Source: Lathyrus oleraceus | Lineage: Eukaryota > Streptophyta > Magnoliopsida > Fabales > Fabaceae | DNA: 64,000 nucleotides | NCBI RefSeq assembly: GCF_024323335.1 | Contig: NC_066581.1 | Span: 446,673,816-446,737,815, forward strand | Reading direction: 5' to 3' | Shown here: positions 46,890 to 58,792 of the stretch, one piece after another | Numbering within the stretch: position 1 is the first letter of the stretch | Layout: every line of letters starts with the position of its first letter | Program-made: the position numbers and the translations under genes | The notes under the pieces: generated by a model | Told to the model about the DNA's origin: nothing | Seen by the model: the letters and a program-made list of their open reading frames with translations, nothing else | Database searches by the model: none

Positions 46890-48267
46890 ATGGATAGATG
46901 CGGAGGATCTGTTCACAGGCCACCAATTCTGGATGGATCTAACTATGACTACTAGAAACCTCAAATGGTAGCCTTCTTGAAATCTTTGGATAATAAGGCT
47001 TGGAAGGTTGTTCTAACAGGATGGGAACATCCCGTCATTACTATGGAATGAGAAGTTACAACTGATAAAAAGGCTGAGGAAGAATGGACAAAGGAGGAGG
47101 ATGAACTAACTCTTGGAAACTCTAAAGCATTGAATGTTATATTCAATGGGGTTGATAAGAACATCTTTAGACTGGTGAACAATTGTGAGGTGGCTAAAGA
47201 TGCTTGGAATATTCTCAAAACCACTCATGAAGGTACCTCTAGAGTGAAGATGTCTAGATTGCAGCTGCTTACCATCAAGTTTGAGAATTTGAGGAAGAAA
47301 GAAGATGAAAGATTCATGACATCCATATGAATATCCTTGAAATTGCTAATGCTTTAGGAGCCCTGGGTAAGAAGATGTCAGATGAAAAACTTGTGAGGAA
47401 AATTCTCAGGTCACTTCCAAGAGATTTGCCACGAAAGTGACAGTCATAGAAGAATCTCAAGACATCTGCAATATGAGAGTGGATGAGCTAATTGTATCCC
47501 TCCAAACATTCGAGTTGGGGATGAGTGATGGATCTGAAAAGAAAGCCAAAAGCATAGCCTTCATGTCAAACACTAAAGAGAAAGAGGAAGATAGTGGTCA
47601 GGATACTGATGAAGATCTGGCAAATGATGTAGCATTATTGGGGAGACAGTTCAACAAACTCCTGAAAAGGATAGATGTAAGGTCAAAGGCTAATGTCAAG
47701 AACAACTCATTTAACATCAGTAAGTCCAATGATGGTGGAAGAAGAACAAAATCTGAGGAAAAATCCAAACAAGGAAAAGGAGTTAAGTGCCATGAATGTG
47801 AAAGGTATGGACACATTAGAGTTGAATGTGGGACCAACCTCAAGAAACAGAAGAAGAGTCTTGCTGCTACTTGGTCTGATGAAAGTGAAACCGAAGGAGA
47901 GTTTGCCAATATTGTGACTGCCTTGACTGGAAGGTGGAGTTCTGATGAAGACTCAACTAATGATGAAGTAACCTTTGATGAATTAGCTACTACCTACGGA
48001 AAGTTGTGTTACAGAAGTGAAGAAGTGTGTCAACAAGTGGAGAATCAGAAGAAATTGATAACCCAACTAGAGAATGACAAGACAGAACACTTAGAAACCA
48101 TTTCTAAGTTAAAGATCGAAGCAGTGTTCCTGAACTCCAAACTGGATGAGATAACAAAGTATGTCAGAATGCTAAACAGTGGATCTGACACCTTAGACAA
48201 AATCCTCCAGACTAGAAAGATGGCAGGAGACAAGTTTGGCCTTGGGTTCAATGAATCCACTCCTTAG
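46890..48267 (+). pseudogene. Copia G gag
   Basis: Starts at the ATG at 46890 (MDRCGGSVHRP). An extra C near 46920 shifts the frame, and a second frameshift lies between 47330 and 47437. Recognisable are VAFLKSLD, WNILKTTHEGTSRVK, LRSLPR and the zinc knuckle CHECERYGHIRVEC (C-x2-C-x4-H-x4-C). After the knuckle comes an acidic, coiled-coil-prone stretch ending at a TAG (48265-48267); the same frame continues into a second knuckle and protease. Confidence 0.87.
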
Positions 48268-48834
48268 TGTAGTCACACTGGTAGCAAACCAAAGATGTCA
48301 CATCAGGTGTCTCAACATCATAAGGAAAGACAACATAAAGGAAAACACCGAAGATGGAGATGTCATTATTGTGGAAAATTTGGCCACATAAAACCATTCT
48401 GCTTTAAGTTGTATGGCTATCCTAATCCTACTCATCATCAACCTAGACCCAAACACCACATCCTTGTTAACAGAAAACAGTGGGTTCCTAGGGCTGGTGC
48501 TACTAACTTGATAGCTCACACTTCCTTCAGAGTTTCAGCCAAAGAAGACTGGTATTTTGATAATGGATGCTCCAGACACATGACTGAAAGCAAAAACCTG
48601 CTAATTGACCTTCAACCTCATGCCACCAGCTATGTGACTTTTGGTGATGGAGCAAAGGGTGAAATCAAGGGGATTGGAAAACTAAACTGCCCTGGAGTCC
48701 CTAACCTTGATAATGTGTTACTTGTTAAAGGATTGTCTGCAAACCTGATCAGCATCAGCCAACTGTGTGACCAAGGTCTAAATGTGAACTTCACAAAAAC
48801 TGAATGTTTGATTACGAATGAAAAAATGAGGTGA
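48268..48834 (+). pseudogene. Copia G second zinc knuckle and protease
   Basis: Same frame as gag after the TAG. A second knuckle, CHYCGKFGHIKPFC, precedes the aspartic protease, whose active site reads DNGCSRHMT where the family has D(S/T)GCSRHMT. ISISQLCDQG follows. The frame shifts at about 48830 relative to integrase. Confidence 0.88.
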
Positions 48835-50192
48835 TAATGAAAGGAGTCAGGTCTAAGGACAATTGCTATATGTGGAATTCTCAAGAAATTGGTTATTCAT
48901 CAATGTGTACTCTAGCTAAAGAAGAAGAAGAAGTGAAATTAGGGCATCAAAAACTGGGCCATCTGCATCTTAAAGGAATGAAGAGGATTATATCTGTTGA
49001 AGCTGTAAAAGGAATCCTAAAATTAAAGATTGATGAAGGAAGAGTTTATGGTGAGTGTCAGACTGGAAAGCAGACAAAGATGTCACATCAGAAGATCAAA
49101 CATGACACCACATCTAGAGTGCTGGAACTTCTCCACATGGACTTGATGGGACCTATGCAGGTGGAAAGTCTTGGTGGGAAAAGGTTTGCTTATGTGGTGG
49201 TGGATGACTTCTCCAGATATACCTGGGTAAATTTTATAAGGGAAAAATATGATGTATTTGAGGTGTTCAAAGATCTTTGCCTAAGACTTCAAAGAGAAAA
49301 AGAAAGTCAGGTTATTATAATCAGAAGTGATCATGGGAAAGAATTTGAGAACAATAAATTTGTTGGATTCTGTTCATCTGAAGGAATTAGTCATGAGTTC
49401 TCATCTCCCATTACCCCTCAGCAAAATGGAGTTGTAGAAAGGAAAAATAGAACTCTCCAAGAATCTACCAGAGCTATGATTCATGCTAAGAAGTTGCCTT
49501 ACCACTTCTGGACTGAGGCTATGAACACGGCCTGCTATGTTCGCAACAGAGTAACCTTGAAGAAAGGGACCCCAACTACTTTATATGAAGTCTGGAAAGG
49601 AAGAAAGCCTACTGTCAAATACTTCCATGTGTTTGGTAGTAAATGTTATATCCTGACTGATCGTGAACAAATAAGGAAAATGGACCCCAAGAGTGATGAA
49701 GGGATATTTATGGGTTACTCAACAAACAGCAGAGCATTTAGGGTTTTTAATTCTAGAACAAAAGTAATTATGGAATCTACTAATGTTGTTATTGATGATC
49801 AAGAGACTGATGCCACCGACGATGTTGAAACATCTATGAATGATGCCCCAGCTGATCTCCTGGACAAAAGTAATGAGAGTGAATCCACTCAAGCTGAAGC
49901 TGAAGTTGATAAAATTAATAAGGGACCCTCTATCAGAATTCAGAAGGGTCATCCGAGAGATCTCATTATAGGAGACCCAAATAAAGGGGTCACCACTAGA
50001 TCAAGGGAAGTGATCACACATGCCTGTTTTATGTCCAAGATTGAGCCCAAGAATGTCAAAGAAGCCTTAACTGATGAATTCTGGATCAACGCCATGCTGG
50101 AAGAGTTAGGCCAATTCAAGAGAAATGAAGTATGGGAATTGGTTCCAAGACCTGAAGGAATAAATGTTATTGGAACAAAGTGGGTTTACTAG
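48831..50192 (+). CDS. Copia G integrase and start of RT
   Basis: Open for 453 codons; cut from gag-protease by a frameshift and from RT by a TAG (50190-50192). HHCC domain: H..LGH, then GECQTGK, with the first Cys of the CxxC pair replaced. Catalytic core: D in HMDLMGPM, D in RSDHGKEFEN, E in NGVVERKNRT. Then the copia GKKP-like block (GRKPTVKYFHVFGSKCY) and DEGIFMGYS. The RT begins near residue 425 with EVWELVPRP..NVIGTKWV. Confidence 0.92.
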   Translation: MIMKGVRSKDNCYMWNSQEIGYSSMCTLAKEEEEVKLGHQKLGHLHLKGMKRIISVEAVKGILKLKIDEGRVYGECQTGKQTKMSHQKIKHDTTSRVLELLHMDLMGPMQVESLGGKRFAYVVVDDFSRYTWVNFIREKYDVFEVFKDLCLRLQREKESQVIIIRSDHGKEFENNKFVGFCSSEGISHEFSSPITPQQNGVVERKNRTLQESTRAMIHAKKLPYHFWTEAMNTACYVRNRVTLKKGTPTTLYEVWKGRKPTVKYFHVFGSKCYILTDREQIRKMDPKSDEGIFMGYSTNSRAFRVFNSRTKVIMESTNVVIDDQETDATDDVETSMNDAPADLLDKSNESESTQAEAEVDKINKGPSIRIQKGHPRDLIIGDPNKGVTTRSREVITHACFMSKIEPKNVKEALTDEFWINAMLEELGQFKRNEVWELVPRPEGINVIGTKWVY

Positions 50193-51563
50193 AATAAATC
50201 TGATGAACAAGGGGTGGTTACTAAAAATAAAGCAAGACTGGTAGCACAAGGATACACTCAAGTTGAAGGAGTTGACTTTGATGAAATATTTGCCCCTGTA
50301 GCTCGCCTGGAGTCCATTAGATTGCTTCTTGGAGTGGCATGTATTCTGAAGTTTAAACTGTTCCAAATGGATGTGAAAAGTGCCTACTTAAATGAGGAAG
50401 TTTATTTTGAACAACCTAAAGGGTTTACATACCCAAATCTTCCAAAGCATGTGTATAAGTTGTGGAAAGCCCTTTATGGGTTGAAACAAGCTCCCAGAGC
50501 TTGGTATGATAGACTCACAGTGTTTCTCATTGACAATGGATACAGGAAGGGAGGCATTGATAAGACCCTATTTGTCAAAAATGAAGGAGGAAAACTCATG
50601 GTGCCTCAGATATATGTGGATGATATTGTGTTTGGTGGGATGTCAAATAAGATGGTTCAACATTTTGTTAAATAAATGCAGTCTGAATTTGAAATGAGCC
50701 TTGTTGGAGAACTAACCTATTTTCTTAACCTACAAGTCAAGAAGATGGAAGATTCTATCTTTCTATCTCAAAGAAAATATGCCAAAAATATTGTTAAGAA
50801 GTTTGGCATGGAGAATGCAAGTCACAAAAGGACACCTGCTCCTACTCATCTGAAAGTGTATAAAGATGAAAATGGTGTCAGTGTGGATCAAAGTCTCTAC
50901 AGAAGCATGATAGGGAGTCTGCTATATCTCACAACAAGCAAACCTGACATAGCTTTTGCTGTAGGTGTATGTGCTAGATATCAAGCTGAACCAAAGGTGA
51001 GTCACATAAACCAAGTGAAAAGGATCCTGAAATATGTCAATCGCACTAGTGACTATGGGATGTTATACACTCATGGATCTGGATCTGTGCTGACTAGATA
51101 TTGTGATGCTGATTGGGCTGGAAGTGCTGATGATAGGAAAAGCACATCAGGAGGATGCTTCTTCTTGGGGAACAACTTAATATCATGGTTTAGTAAGAAA
51201 CAAAATTGTGTGTCTCTGTCCATTGCTGAAGCTGAATACATAGCAGTTGGAAGTAGTTGCTCTCAACTAGTGTAGATGAAACAGATGCTGACTCAATATA
51301 ATATCACGCAAGATGTCATGACATTGTACTGTGATAACCTAAGTGCTATAAATATTTCTAAGAATCCTATTCAGCACAGCAGGACAAAACATATTGATAT
51401 TCGTCACCATTTTATTAGAGAACTCGTGGAGGATAAAATTGTAGCCCTAGAGCATGTTGCTACTGAGATGCAGTTAGCTGATATTTTTACCAAGGCCTTG
51501 GATACAAATCAATTTGACTTTCTAAGAGGGAAATTAGGGATTTGTATTTATGAAAAATTTTAG
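50193..51563 (+). pseudogene. Copia G reverse transcriptase and RNase H
   Basis: Same frame as integrase, with stops at 50190-50192, 50673-50675 and 51273-51275. RT: KARLVAQGYTQ, DFDEIFAPVAR, QMDVKSAYLNEE, LYGLKQAPRAWYD and the YVDD catalytic box. RNase H: YCDADWAGSADDRKSTSGGC, AEAEYIA, YCDNLSAI and ADIFTKAL near the end. Terminal stop UAG at 51561-51563 is discussed separately. All three premature stops are single-base events. Confidence 0.93.
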
Positions 51564-51569
51564 CAATTA
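51561..51569 (+). promoter_or_regulatory. Putative leaky stop UAG-CAA-UUA at pol/env junction
   Basis: The pol stop reads TAG CAA TTA, matching the tobamovirus readthrough consensus UAG-CAR-YYA. The frame after it is open for 71 codons up to the ATG at 51777 and on through the envelope-like ORF. SIRE1 of soybean is reported to express its envelope-like protein by stop suppression, so this fits known biology; activity here is inferred. Confidence 0.8.
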
Positions 51570-53732
51570 ATATGGAGTGGAAAAGGTAATCAAATTATTG
51601 TCTGCTTACTGAAAATAAAGCGCCCCCTTTATGGTAAATCATCACCTAGTATTGGAAATGCCATCTATTACCTTTTCACACGCAACCTCACTACCTACCC
51701 AAACATTTCCAACTTCCTGCTTCTTCCTCAAACACCTCTGCTAGGGAAACTGAAATCTTTCCACAAAGACGACAAGATGTCACAACATCAAACTCCATCT
51801 GGTTCAAAAACTACTAAGCCTACTCACAAGGATAGCACTCCTTCCATGAACTTTCTCGATGATGAAATTCTGGATGTGGTTCCTCTGTCTATTATTCCAG
51901 GCGAAGCCCCTGACTCAAACCATCCCATGGATGCATCTTCTTCTGCATGCCCCACTCAAGGTAACAACTCTAGTATCCCTTATATCTCTACTCACGCCAC
52001 TAGTTCTAAGGAAGATATGCACCACACTGATCGTGTCATTAGAAACCTAGTCACTAGAATCCTTAATAAAGGACATTCTGTGAAGGGAGTCTCTACTCCT
52101 CTATCTAGAATCTACCCCTTTCCTAAGGTTGAACCTCATAGTGAGAAGGATGACGATTCCTCTAGATCTGAGAAAGACATGGCTACTGAAGGTTTGTGCT
52201 CTCTAGGGCAAACTGTGTCTGGTAAAAAATTCGTGGCATCTACAACTGTCAATGCTTCACATTTTGAGAAGCATGATTCTGCAAACAATATGATTGACCT
52301 AGAGGATGATAGGTATGATGATCAAGATGATAACTTACTTCATCACTTAAAGCCTAGTGTGGCTAAGCATATCAAGACTAGAAAAGGTAGATTTGTGGCT
52401 GAAATGATGTCAGTCAAAACAGCTAAGAAGACAGCTGGTGTAGGTCCTTCCAAATCTTGGAGCAAAGTAGATGTGAAAAAGAGAAAGGTTAGTGAAGTTT
52501 TTGAGTCTAACGAAGATGTAGAGGAAGATGTCCCTGACATCTCCCCTATGAAGAAGACAACTGTGAGGAAGTCCCATGTGAAAGTTGTTATTGTACATTT
52601 GGACAATATCTCTTTCCATCTTGAAGATGGAGCTGCCAAACGGAAGTTTGTGATCCAAAGAAGGGTGGATGTAGAAAGAGAGTTAGGCAAGGATGTTGTT
52701 GAGGTCAAAGAGGTCATGGACCAAATTAAGAATGTTGGGTTAATGAAGAATGTGGTTGGGTTATCTCAGTGATATGAGGGATTGTTTAAGGAATTCATTG
52801 TCAACATTCCTGAAGATATTGCTGATAAAAACAGCAAGGAATTTTGTAAAGTTTTTGTGAGAGGGAAGTGTATCACATTTTCTCCCACTGTCATTAACAA
52901 GTTTCTAGGAAGAGGTATAGAAGGTGCATGTGAACTGGAAGCTACAGACAATGAGGTCTGTAGGGAAATTACAGCAAGGCAGGTGAAGGAGTGGCCTAGT
53001 AAAAAGCATCTTTCTGCTGGGAAGCTGACTGTTAAGTATGCCATATTGCATAAAATAGGATCTGCAAATTGGGTGCCTACCAACCACATTTCCACAATTT
53101 CAAATACCCTGGGAAGATTCATCTTTGCTGTTGGAACCAAGCTGAAATTTGATTATGGTAGATTTATGTTTGAACAAATTGTCAACCATGTTTCTACTAA
53201 TGCAGTAAAGCTGCCTATAGCCTTTCCCATAATGATTTGTGGGATTATCCTAAGTCAACACCCTGGGAGTCTGAGTACCAATGACCTACCAAGTAGAAGA
53301 AAACCTGCTCTATCAGTACACCATAAACTATTTGAAGGGAGTCATGTCGAAGACATTGTCATGACATCTACTGTGAAAAAGTCAACCTTAATAGGTGGAC
53401 TTATTGCTGAGCTGAAGGAAATGTGTAAAGAGTTGGGTGCAGGAATAAGGGTAGTAACAGCTAGGAAAGAATCGTTGGAAGCCCTGATTGCAAGCTTGGA
53501 GCAAGTTGAAGGTGAGAATATTCAACAGGCTAAGGAAGCAGAAGCCCAAACTTCTAGTGAGAGGTCTGCAACTAAAGATGAGAAAGTGGCAATTCAGTTT
53601 CTGATGTTGATGAAGCTGCAAGCTCAAGCTCCTCTAATTAGATCTTTTGAAGTTAGCCCCCATTCTTTTGATGATGATTTTTTTGCTGTGATGGATGTTC
53701 TGGTTTTTGACAGCTATGTTCTGCTGCTTTGA
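51564..53732 (+). pseudogene. Copia G envelope-like ORF
   Basis: In the pol frame, following the leaky stop; the first Met is at 51777 (MSQHQTPSG). N-terminal half is Ser/Thr/Asp-rich and disordered-looking, with a basic patch (KKRK near 52478). One TGA at 52770-52772 interrupts it; the same frame resumes with a conserved globular part (FLGRGIEGACELEAT, QVKEWPSKKHLSAGKL, ILSQHPGSL). A one-base loss near 53585 against copy E shifts the last residues. I see no clear signal peptide or membrane span, so envelope-like is a positional name. Confidence 0.87.
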
Positions 53733-54220
53733 TGTTTATTTTTCTGGATTTTCTGGTTTGTAGGATTTTTTCTCAGCTTGTTTAAAGTTGTGTATGTACT
53801 TGGATCTGTAACACTTAACCTTTGACATTCTGATTGTTTGACTGAATAGACATTTATTTTGTCTCTTTGGTCTCTTTTGGCTAAAAAGAGGGAGAAGTAG
53901 CTAAAGCAACTATATGATGCTTTACTATAGTAAATATGATATACATGATGTTACAGATGATGTTGGAGATGATGTTAAATGGGGAAGTGTTCTGTATGTT
54001 ATAGATGATGTTGGAGATGATGTTAGATAGGGAAGTGTTCTGTTTGTGAAAAGCAGAGTGGTGCTAGCTGAAGGGGGAGGTGGTGTGTTCTGATCACAAG
54101 CGCATGTGTGGTTACTATATGTTTACTAGTTACTATTTTTGCTAGTAATGTGTGTATGTTTACTTTTGCTTCTGAAATGATATTATGATTATTTTCTTGT
54201 GAAACGTATGATCTCATGTA
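53733..54220 (+). other. 3' UTR of copia G
   Basis: Matches 45296-45849 of E, with extra sequence near 53900-53950. Compared with E about 35 bp ending at the LTR start are missing, so the polypurine tract is lost. Confidence 0.75.
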
Positions 54221-55163
54221 GGTTCTATGTGTTGGCATCAATTTTGGTAAAACCAAGAGTTATCATAGGTTGTCACGAGTGTTGTCTTAACATGTGATAT
54301 TAGTTTCCTGTAGGATGTTTAAATATAGTTGTGCAGGATTTAGCTGAGATGTCAGACCCGATGTTAAGACATGTGTATACAGAACATTCAGTCTGAATGT
54401 TATGTATCTTAAGATTGCGCTTTTCATGCAAATTTGTGTGTGATTGATGTGGAGATTGAACGCGCCATTAAAGAAGTAATTTGATTTAAAACCAGATTGA
54501 TTGATTTTCCAATAAGATCAGTTGTCGTGAGTAAGAAGATACGCAAGGAAAATAGATTTAGGGTTTTATGATGTCCAATCACATTTAAAAGCTTCTATTT
54601 AAAGGCCATGTAAAACCTGGTTTTAATATACAAGAAACGAACGAAATAGTGAGAGAGAATAACGGTTTTAGTCTTGTGTGAGCTTGTGTATTGTAAGCCA
54701 TTCATTCATCCTATTGATGATTGAATTGGACTGACTTTTGAGTTGTAATTTGTCAACTCTAAGCTTTGAAGCATGAGTGTGTGTTTACTTGGTTGAAGCT
54801 TTTAAGCAAGATCAAGTATGTGTTCTTAAAGAGTGTCTTCTTTCTTTGTAATATTTTTTTTATATCACTTCCGTGATTGAGGGGGAGTGAGTAGGGTATC
54901 ATTTCTAAGAGTTCTTAGATAGAAGTCACATGGGTAGAGATTAGGTGAAAAGACTGTAACTTGAAGTTGTTTACTGAGAGTCTTTGAACTAATTTTGTTT
55001 AGTGGATTCCCTTCCTGGCTTGGTAGCCCCCAGACGTAGGTGAGTTTGCACCGAACTGGGTTAAAAATTGCTTGTGTCACTTGCTCTATTGTTTCTTTGC
55101 CTTTTATCCTGTTTATATTTTAGTTGTTGTTCAAATATTAGTATCGTGACATTACCTTCGACA
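54221..55163 (+). repeat. 3' LTR of copia G (first bases deleted)
   Basis: 943 bp colinear with 45854-46797, ending CCTTCGACA. The terminal TGTT is lost with the polypurine tract. It abuts Ogre H sequence at 55164. Confidence 0.9.
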
Positions 55164-55274
55164 TGATTGACCATAAAATCTCCTTTTATTCATAAAATTT
55201 GGAAGGATTAAACTGAGTACATATTTAGAAACCAAAGTACAAATATAAGTGAAAAGGAAACTATCATCCTAAGG

Positions 55275-56737
55275 ATCCCTTAGCAACTGTATCAGATGAT
55301 CTGGTTGTGGGCGCGTACTTCCTTCGGATGCGTCGAATCTCAGACTCAAAGGATGTCTTCATCTGAGCCTTCTCAAGAACTAGCTGATCAATAATCTTCT
55401 TCCAAGAACCGGAGGATTAAGGTATACTAGAGGAAGATGGACCCTCTGGCTCTCTCTGTCTCTTCACTGCTTGATCCTCAAGAATCTCAATAAGTGCATC
55501 CTTTTATTTCGACTCAAGCTGCAACTCTTCATGCTTTCGACTCAAATCATGGAACAACTCTTCCCACATATCTTTCTCTTGCTTCACCTTGATGAGTGTG
55601 TCTTCCAAATCATCTACATCTTGGTTAGGGAGAGTTTATGGCTCAACCATAACCAAAGACATAGGTCTTTCACAAGCATACGGCATCTTCAGCTCCAAAG
55701 CTCTCTTCTTCACCGAAATAGTGTAAGCTTCCAAAGCTACACAGTTGCATGGACCAAGCTCGGATATGCCCTTCATATGCACATTATGATAAGCATGTGT
55801 CATCTTTCGTTTCAAGTGATGGGGATATTTACCCTCTTGATAAAACAAACCCTCTAACTGAGTGTTATTAGGTTTATCTCTCAAGGGGAACCCAAGTTAA
55901 CGACAAGCCAAAGCAGGGTTGTAGTTGATTCCTCTTTGTGTACCAATGAGAGGCACATTAGAGAATTCACCACAACTATCAATAATGTCCACATTACTCA
56001 ATGCAGAGTCATACCAAACAATATTATCATTAGTGAGAGACATAAGTCTTTGGGACCATCATAGACATTGCTTGTTCTCCAAGAAAGTAGGCGTCTAAGG
56101 CAAGTGTCAAATAAACCACTTGTACAAAAGAGGAACGCATCACACAACAATCTCACCACCTTTATAATTCCTCAAATGCAAAGAGAAATACATGTCACCC
56201 AACAGAGTAGGAACAAGATTCTTTATCAAGAAGATTCTAATGGAGTTAACATCAACAAAACTGTCAATGTTAGGGAACAAAGCTAGACCATAAATGAGCA
56301 ACACAAAGACGGTTTCAAAAGCATCAATGTTATCGGCCTGAGAAAAGACATTAGCTTTTCCAATTAGGAACCAAAAAGTCAACCCAAAAATACCTCATTT
56401 TTTCACTAAATGAGCATCAATCTCGGATTTCTTCAGATGAAGAGCTTCAGCTATGACATGAGATCTGGGAATCTCCTCCATTCCACTAAAAGGTATACCG
56501 ATGAGCATAATCTTCCAACATATGCACAAGCTGGTAATTAGGAAAAGTGAAGCACCGGTAGAGAGTATCATAGAACTGAACTAAAACACTCAGAAGTCCT
56601 TCAACCACATCAGCAGATAATACAAACAAGAGCTTCCCATGACGTTGCTTGAAGTCCAAGGGATCTAATATAAAGGATGACAACTTCCTCAGCTCTTTCA
56701 AATCGGGACATATGAAAACTTCTTTATCTTCCTTCAT
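55275..56737 (-). pseudogene. Ogre H ORF1 (DUF7745-like), decayed
   Basis: Diverged copy of A's ORF1: start MKEDKEVF (56737), then DLKELRKLSSFILDPLDFKQRHG, FYDTLYRCFTF, FETVFVLLIYGLALFPNIDSFVDVNS, LLGDMYFSLHLRN, GPCNCVALEAYT. Several stops and frameshifts interrupt it (for example near 56140 and 55636). Distinct enough from A and B to be an older subfamily. Confidence 0.82.
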
Positions 56738-57299
56738 CCATAATCCATGGTCTGAAAATATTTGCAAACAAGACCTCAGTTTCCTTGAAATTTATTTTTC
56801 TATGATGCATGTTATGATGCACATGTATGCATGAATGCAACAATCACAAGTAAGGGATCACACATAAGGCAAACACAAACAAAGGTAAAGGATGGATCGA
56901 GTCATCATCAAGATCAATCATCCATTTTGGTGGATTATGATTTTTACCTTATTAACACCCAATTTCCATTAATATTGATGAGAGTTATTCGGATCAACCA
57001 AGAATCAAAGGGTTTGTTGTAAGTCAAGAGCATGGAGTTAGGTTAAGAACCATCCCAAATTAGTGTACTAAGGATAAACCTGTAAATCATGTTCTAAAAA
57101 AGTTCCCAGAGTCTTAATCACACATATCGGATATTATAGGTTAGGATGACTAACTCATCAACCCATAATATTCTCAAGAGAAACTCGTCTGAGTGTAGTA
57201 TCGTGTAACAACTGTTATCAGGTCGACACTTGAATAGTCTCCGCACTACGTCCTAAATAGGCCAAGTTGGGTTAAATATTCTAAGGTCCTCATCTTCTC
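56738..57299 (-). other. Ogre H leader, truncated
   Basis: Shares CATTTTGGTGGATTATG, ATATTCTCAAGAGA and CACTACGTCCTAAA with the leaders of A and B. It then joins LTR sequence at about 57300 without primer site or LTR terminus. Confidence 0.65.
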
Positions 57300-58787
57300 G
57301 GACCCCAAATCAGAGAAAGTTTGAATGGAGTTGTTAGTTCTTTTTGTCTTTTGAAATTTCAAGTAAATATGATTAAATTTATTTACAAATTTGATTAATG
57401 AAAGAGTTTGAAAACTCATTGGCATAAGGCCAAAGTTTCTAATCATTAAAACAAAGTCTAAGTTTGAAATCACAAGCAAAAGAATTTTTTTGAAAAGGAG
57501 GAGAGATTTTTGAAATTGAAGAAGTAGGAGGAGATTAAGAGGCTATCCTAAGCACAAACTTAAAAGTTAAGAGTTGAAAAGATCTGACCAATGGGATGCA
57601 ATCCAATAGACAATAATGTCATATAGAAACCCCACTTTCCCTTTGGACTTTGAACCAAGACATAATCAATAAGCAATTAGCAATATCCAGACATCATGGC
57701 ATCAAATAAAGATAGCCACATCTAAGCAAGCAATCCCAAAATCTAGAAGTCTTCTTTGTCTTCACATGTATCAGATGAAATGTTCCTTGATCAACTCAAA
57801 GCAAAGCATCAGATACAAGACCAAAATAACAATTAAGCACAAAGACTGAGTAACAGATGAATTCAAATAAGATCCAAGGCTTGTATCAGATGGAGGCTCG
57901 GTTCACAATAGCTTGGTCTCAAAATGTTGGCATTGGGCAAGTCTTTTTTGCACAGTGAATGTTACCTAAACCTAAGACCAAAAGTTCAAATCAAGATCAA
58001 CAGTCCACCAAATGTTTTTTTAGGGTTTTTGTTGTTTGTTAGGTATTTTATGGTCCTAAGACCACAAACAAAACCAAAACACACAAACAATATATACAAT
58101 TGTAAGATATGGCTCAAATGATCAAAAGGAAAATGACATAAACATAAACAAGTTAAATGAAATGTAAATGGCAATGAATGATAAAGGACTGAAATTTAAA
58201 TTGCATAAAGTAAATGACTTGAAAGTAAAGCAATATTAACAAGAAATAGTCAAATGTTAGTCAAGGTTAGTTGTGGTTTTTAATTGATTAAGTCATTATT
58301 TAGAGAACACTCGACCATTCTTTCACAAGTATGAATCCATTAACCAAGACATCTTCCATGAGAAGGGCTCCAACTTGGATAATTCAACAAGTATGCCACT
58401 AGCTCTCATGAAACGAAAAAAGGTCAAGTCTCCACATACCATGAAGAATGAGAGACTTACAATCTCACTTACTAGAAAGCAATGCCATCTCTTGATTAAT
58501 CTTCTTGCATTGAGGGTCTCAATCCTTATATATGAGCTTGATGGGGCATTGATGGATGCACACACTACCTACAAAAGAAAGATATATATATATATATAGA
58601 CATATTTTTGGTACTTTGGTTAGCAAATAATGAAAAAAAAGTATAATACAATCAAATGTGCTTGGTGATCTCTTCCAATGCAAACCTAGTGAATGAGGGG
58701 TAAGGAGGATGCCAAGGTGTGATCCCAAGGCCAATGCATATGATGAGATAGCATGAGGAATCTTAGGGTAAAAATTGGGGTCTTACA
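57300..58787 (-). repeat. Partial 5' LTR of Ogre H
   Basis: Family-2 LTR in inverted orientation: aligns with F at about 40670-40870 near its left end and with the start of I's 3' LTR at its right end. Only about 1.5 kb of the usual 4.5 kb remains, so it has internal deletions. Ends GTCTTACA at 58787. Confidence 0.75.
58582..58598. repeat. AT dinucleotide microsatellite
   Basis: Perfect ATATAT run of about 17 bp within H's LTR. Confidence 0.9.
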
Positions 58788-58792
58788 GATGT

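Larger units (their letters stand above)
45850..55163 (+). mobile_element. Element G: SIRE/Maximus-type Ty1/copia with envelope-like ORF
   Basis: LTR, primer site, gag, protease, integrase, RT, RNase H, UAG, envelope-like ORF, 3' UTR, LTR. Integrase before RT gives the copia order; two gag zinc knuckles and the in-frame post-pol ORF fit SIRE/Maximus. Gag-pol has two or more frameshifts and four in-frame stops, so it is not autonomous. Inserted with E in Ogre H between ORF1 and gag. Confidence 0.93.
55164..58787 (-). mobile_element. Element H: - strand Ogre fragment (ORF1 to 5' LTR)
   Basis: Right end is the LTR terminus GGGGTCTTACA (58787) inserted in the pol of I; left end is cut by the copia insertion, the rest lying left of the window. 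ORF1 and leader are recognisable. The primer site and LTR 3' end are deleted. Expected target copy on the right is GATGT (58788-58792). Confidence 0.85.

Noticed and set aside
51564..53732. True viral envelope glycoprotein
   Set aside because: No signal peptide, membrane span or glycoprotein signature visible; the name is positional.
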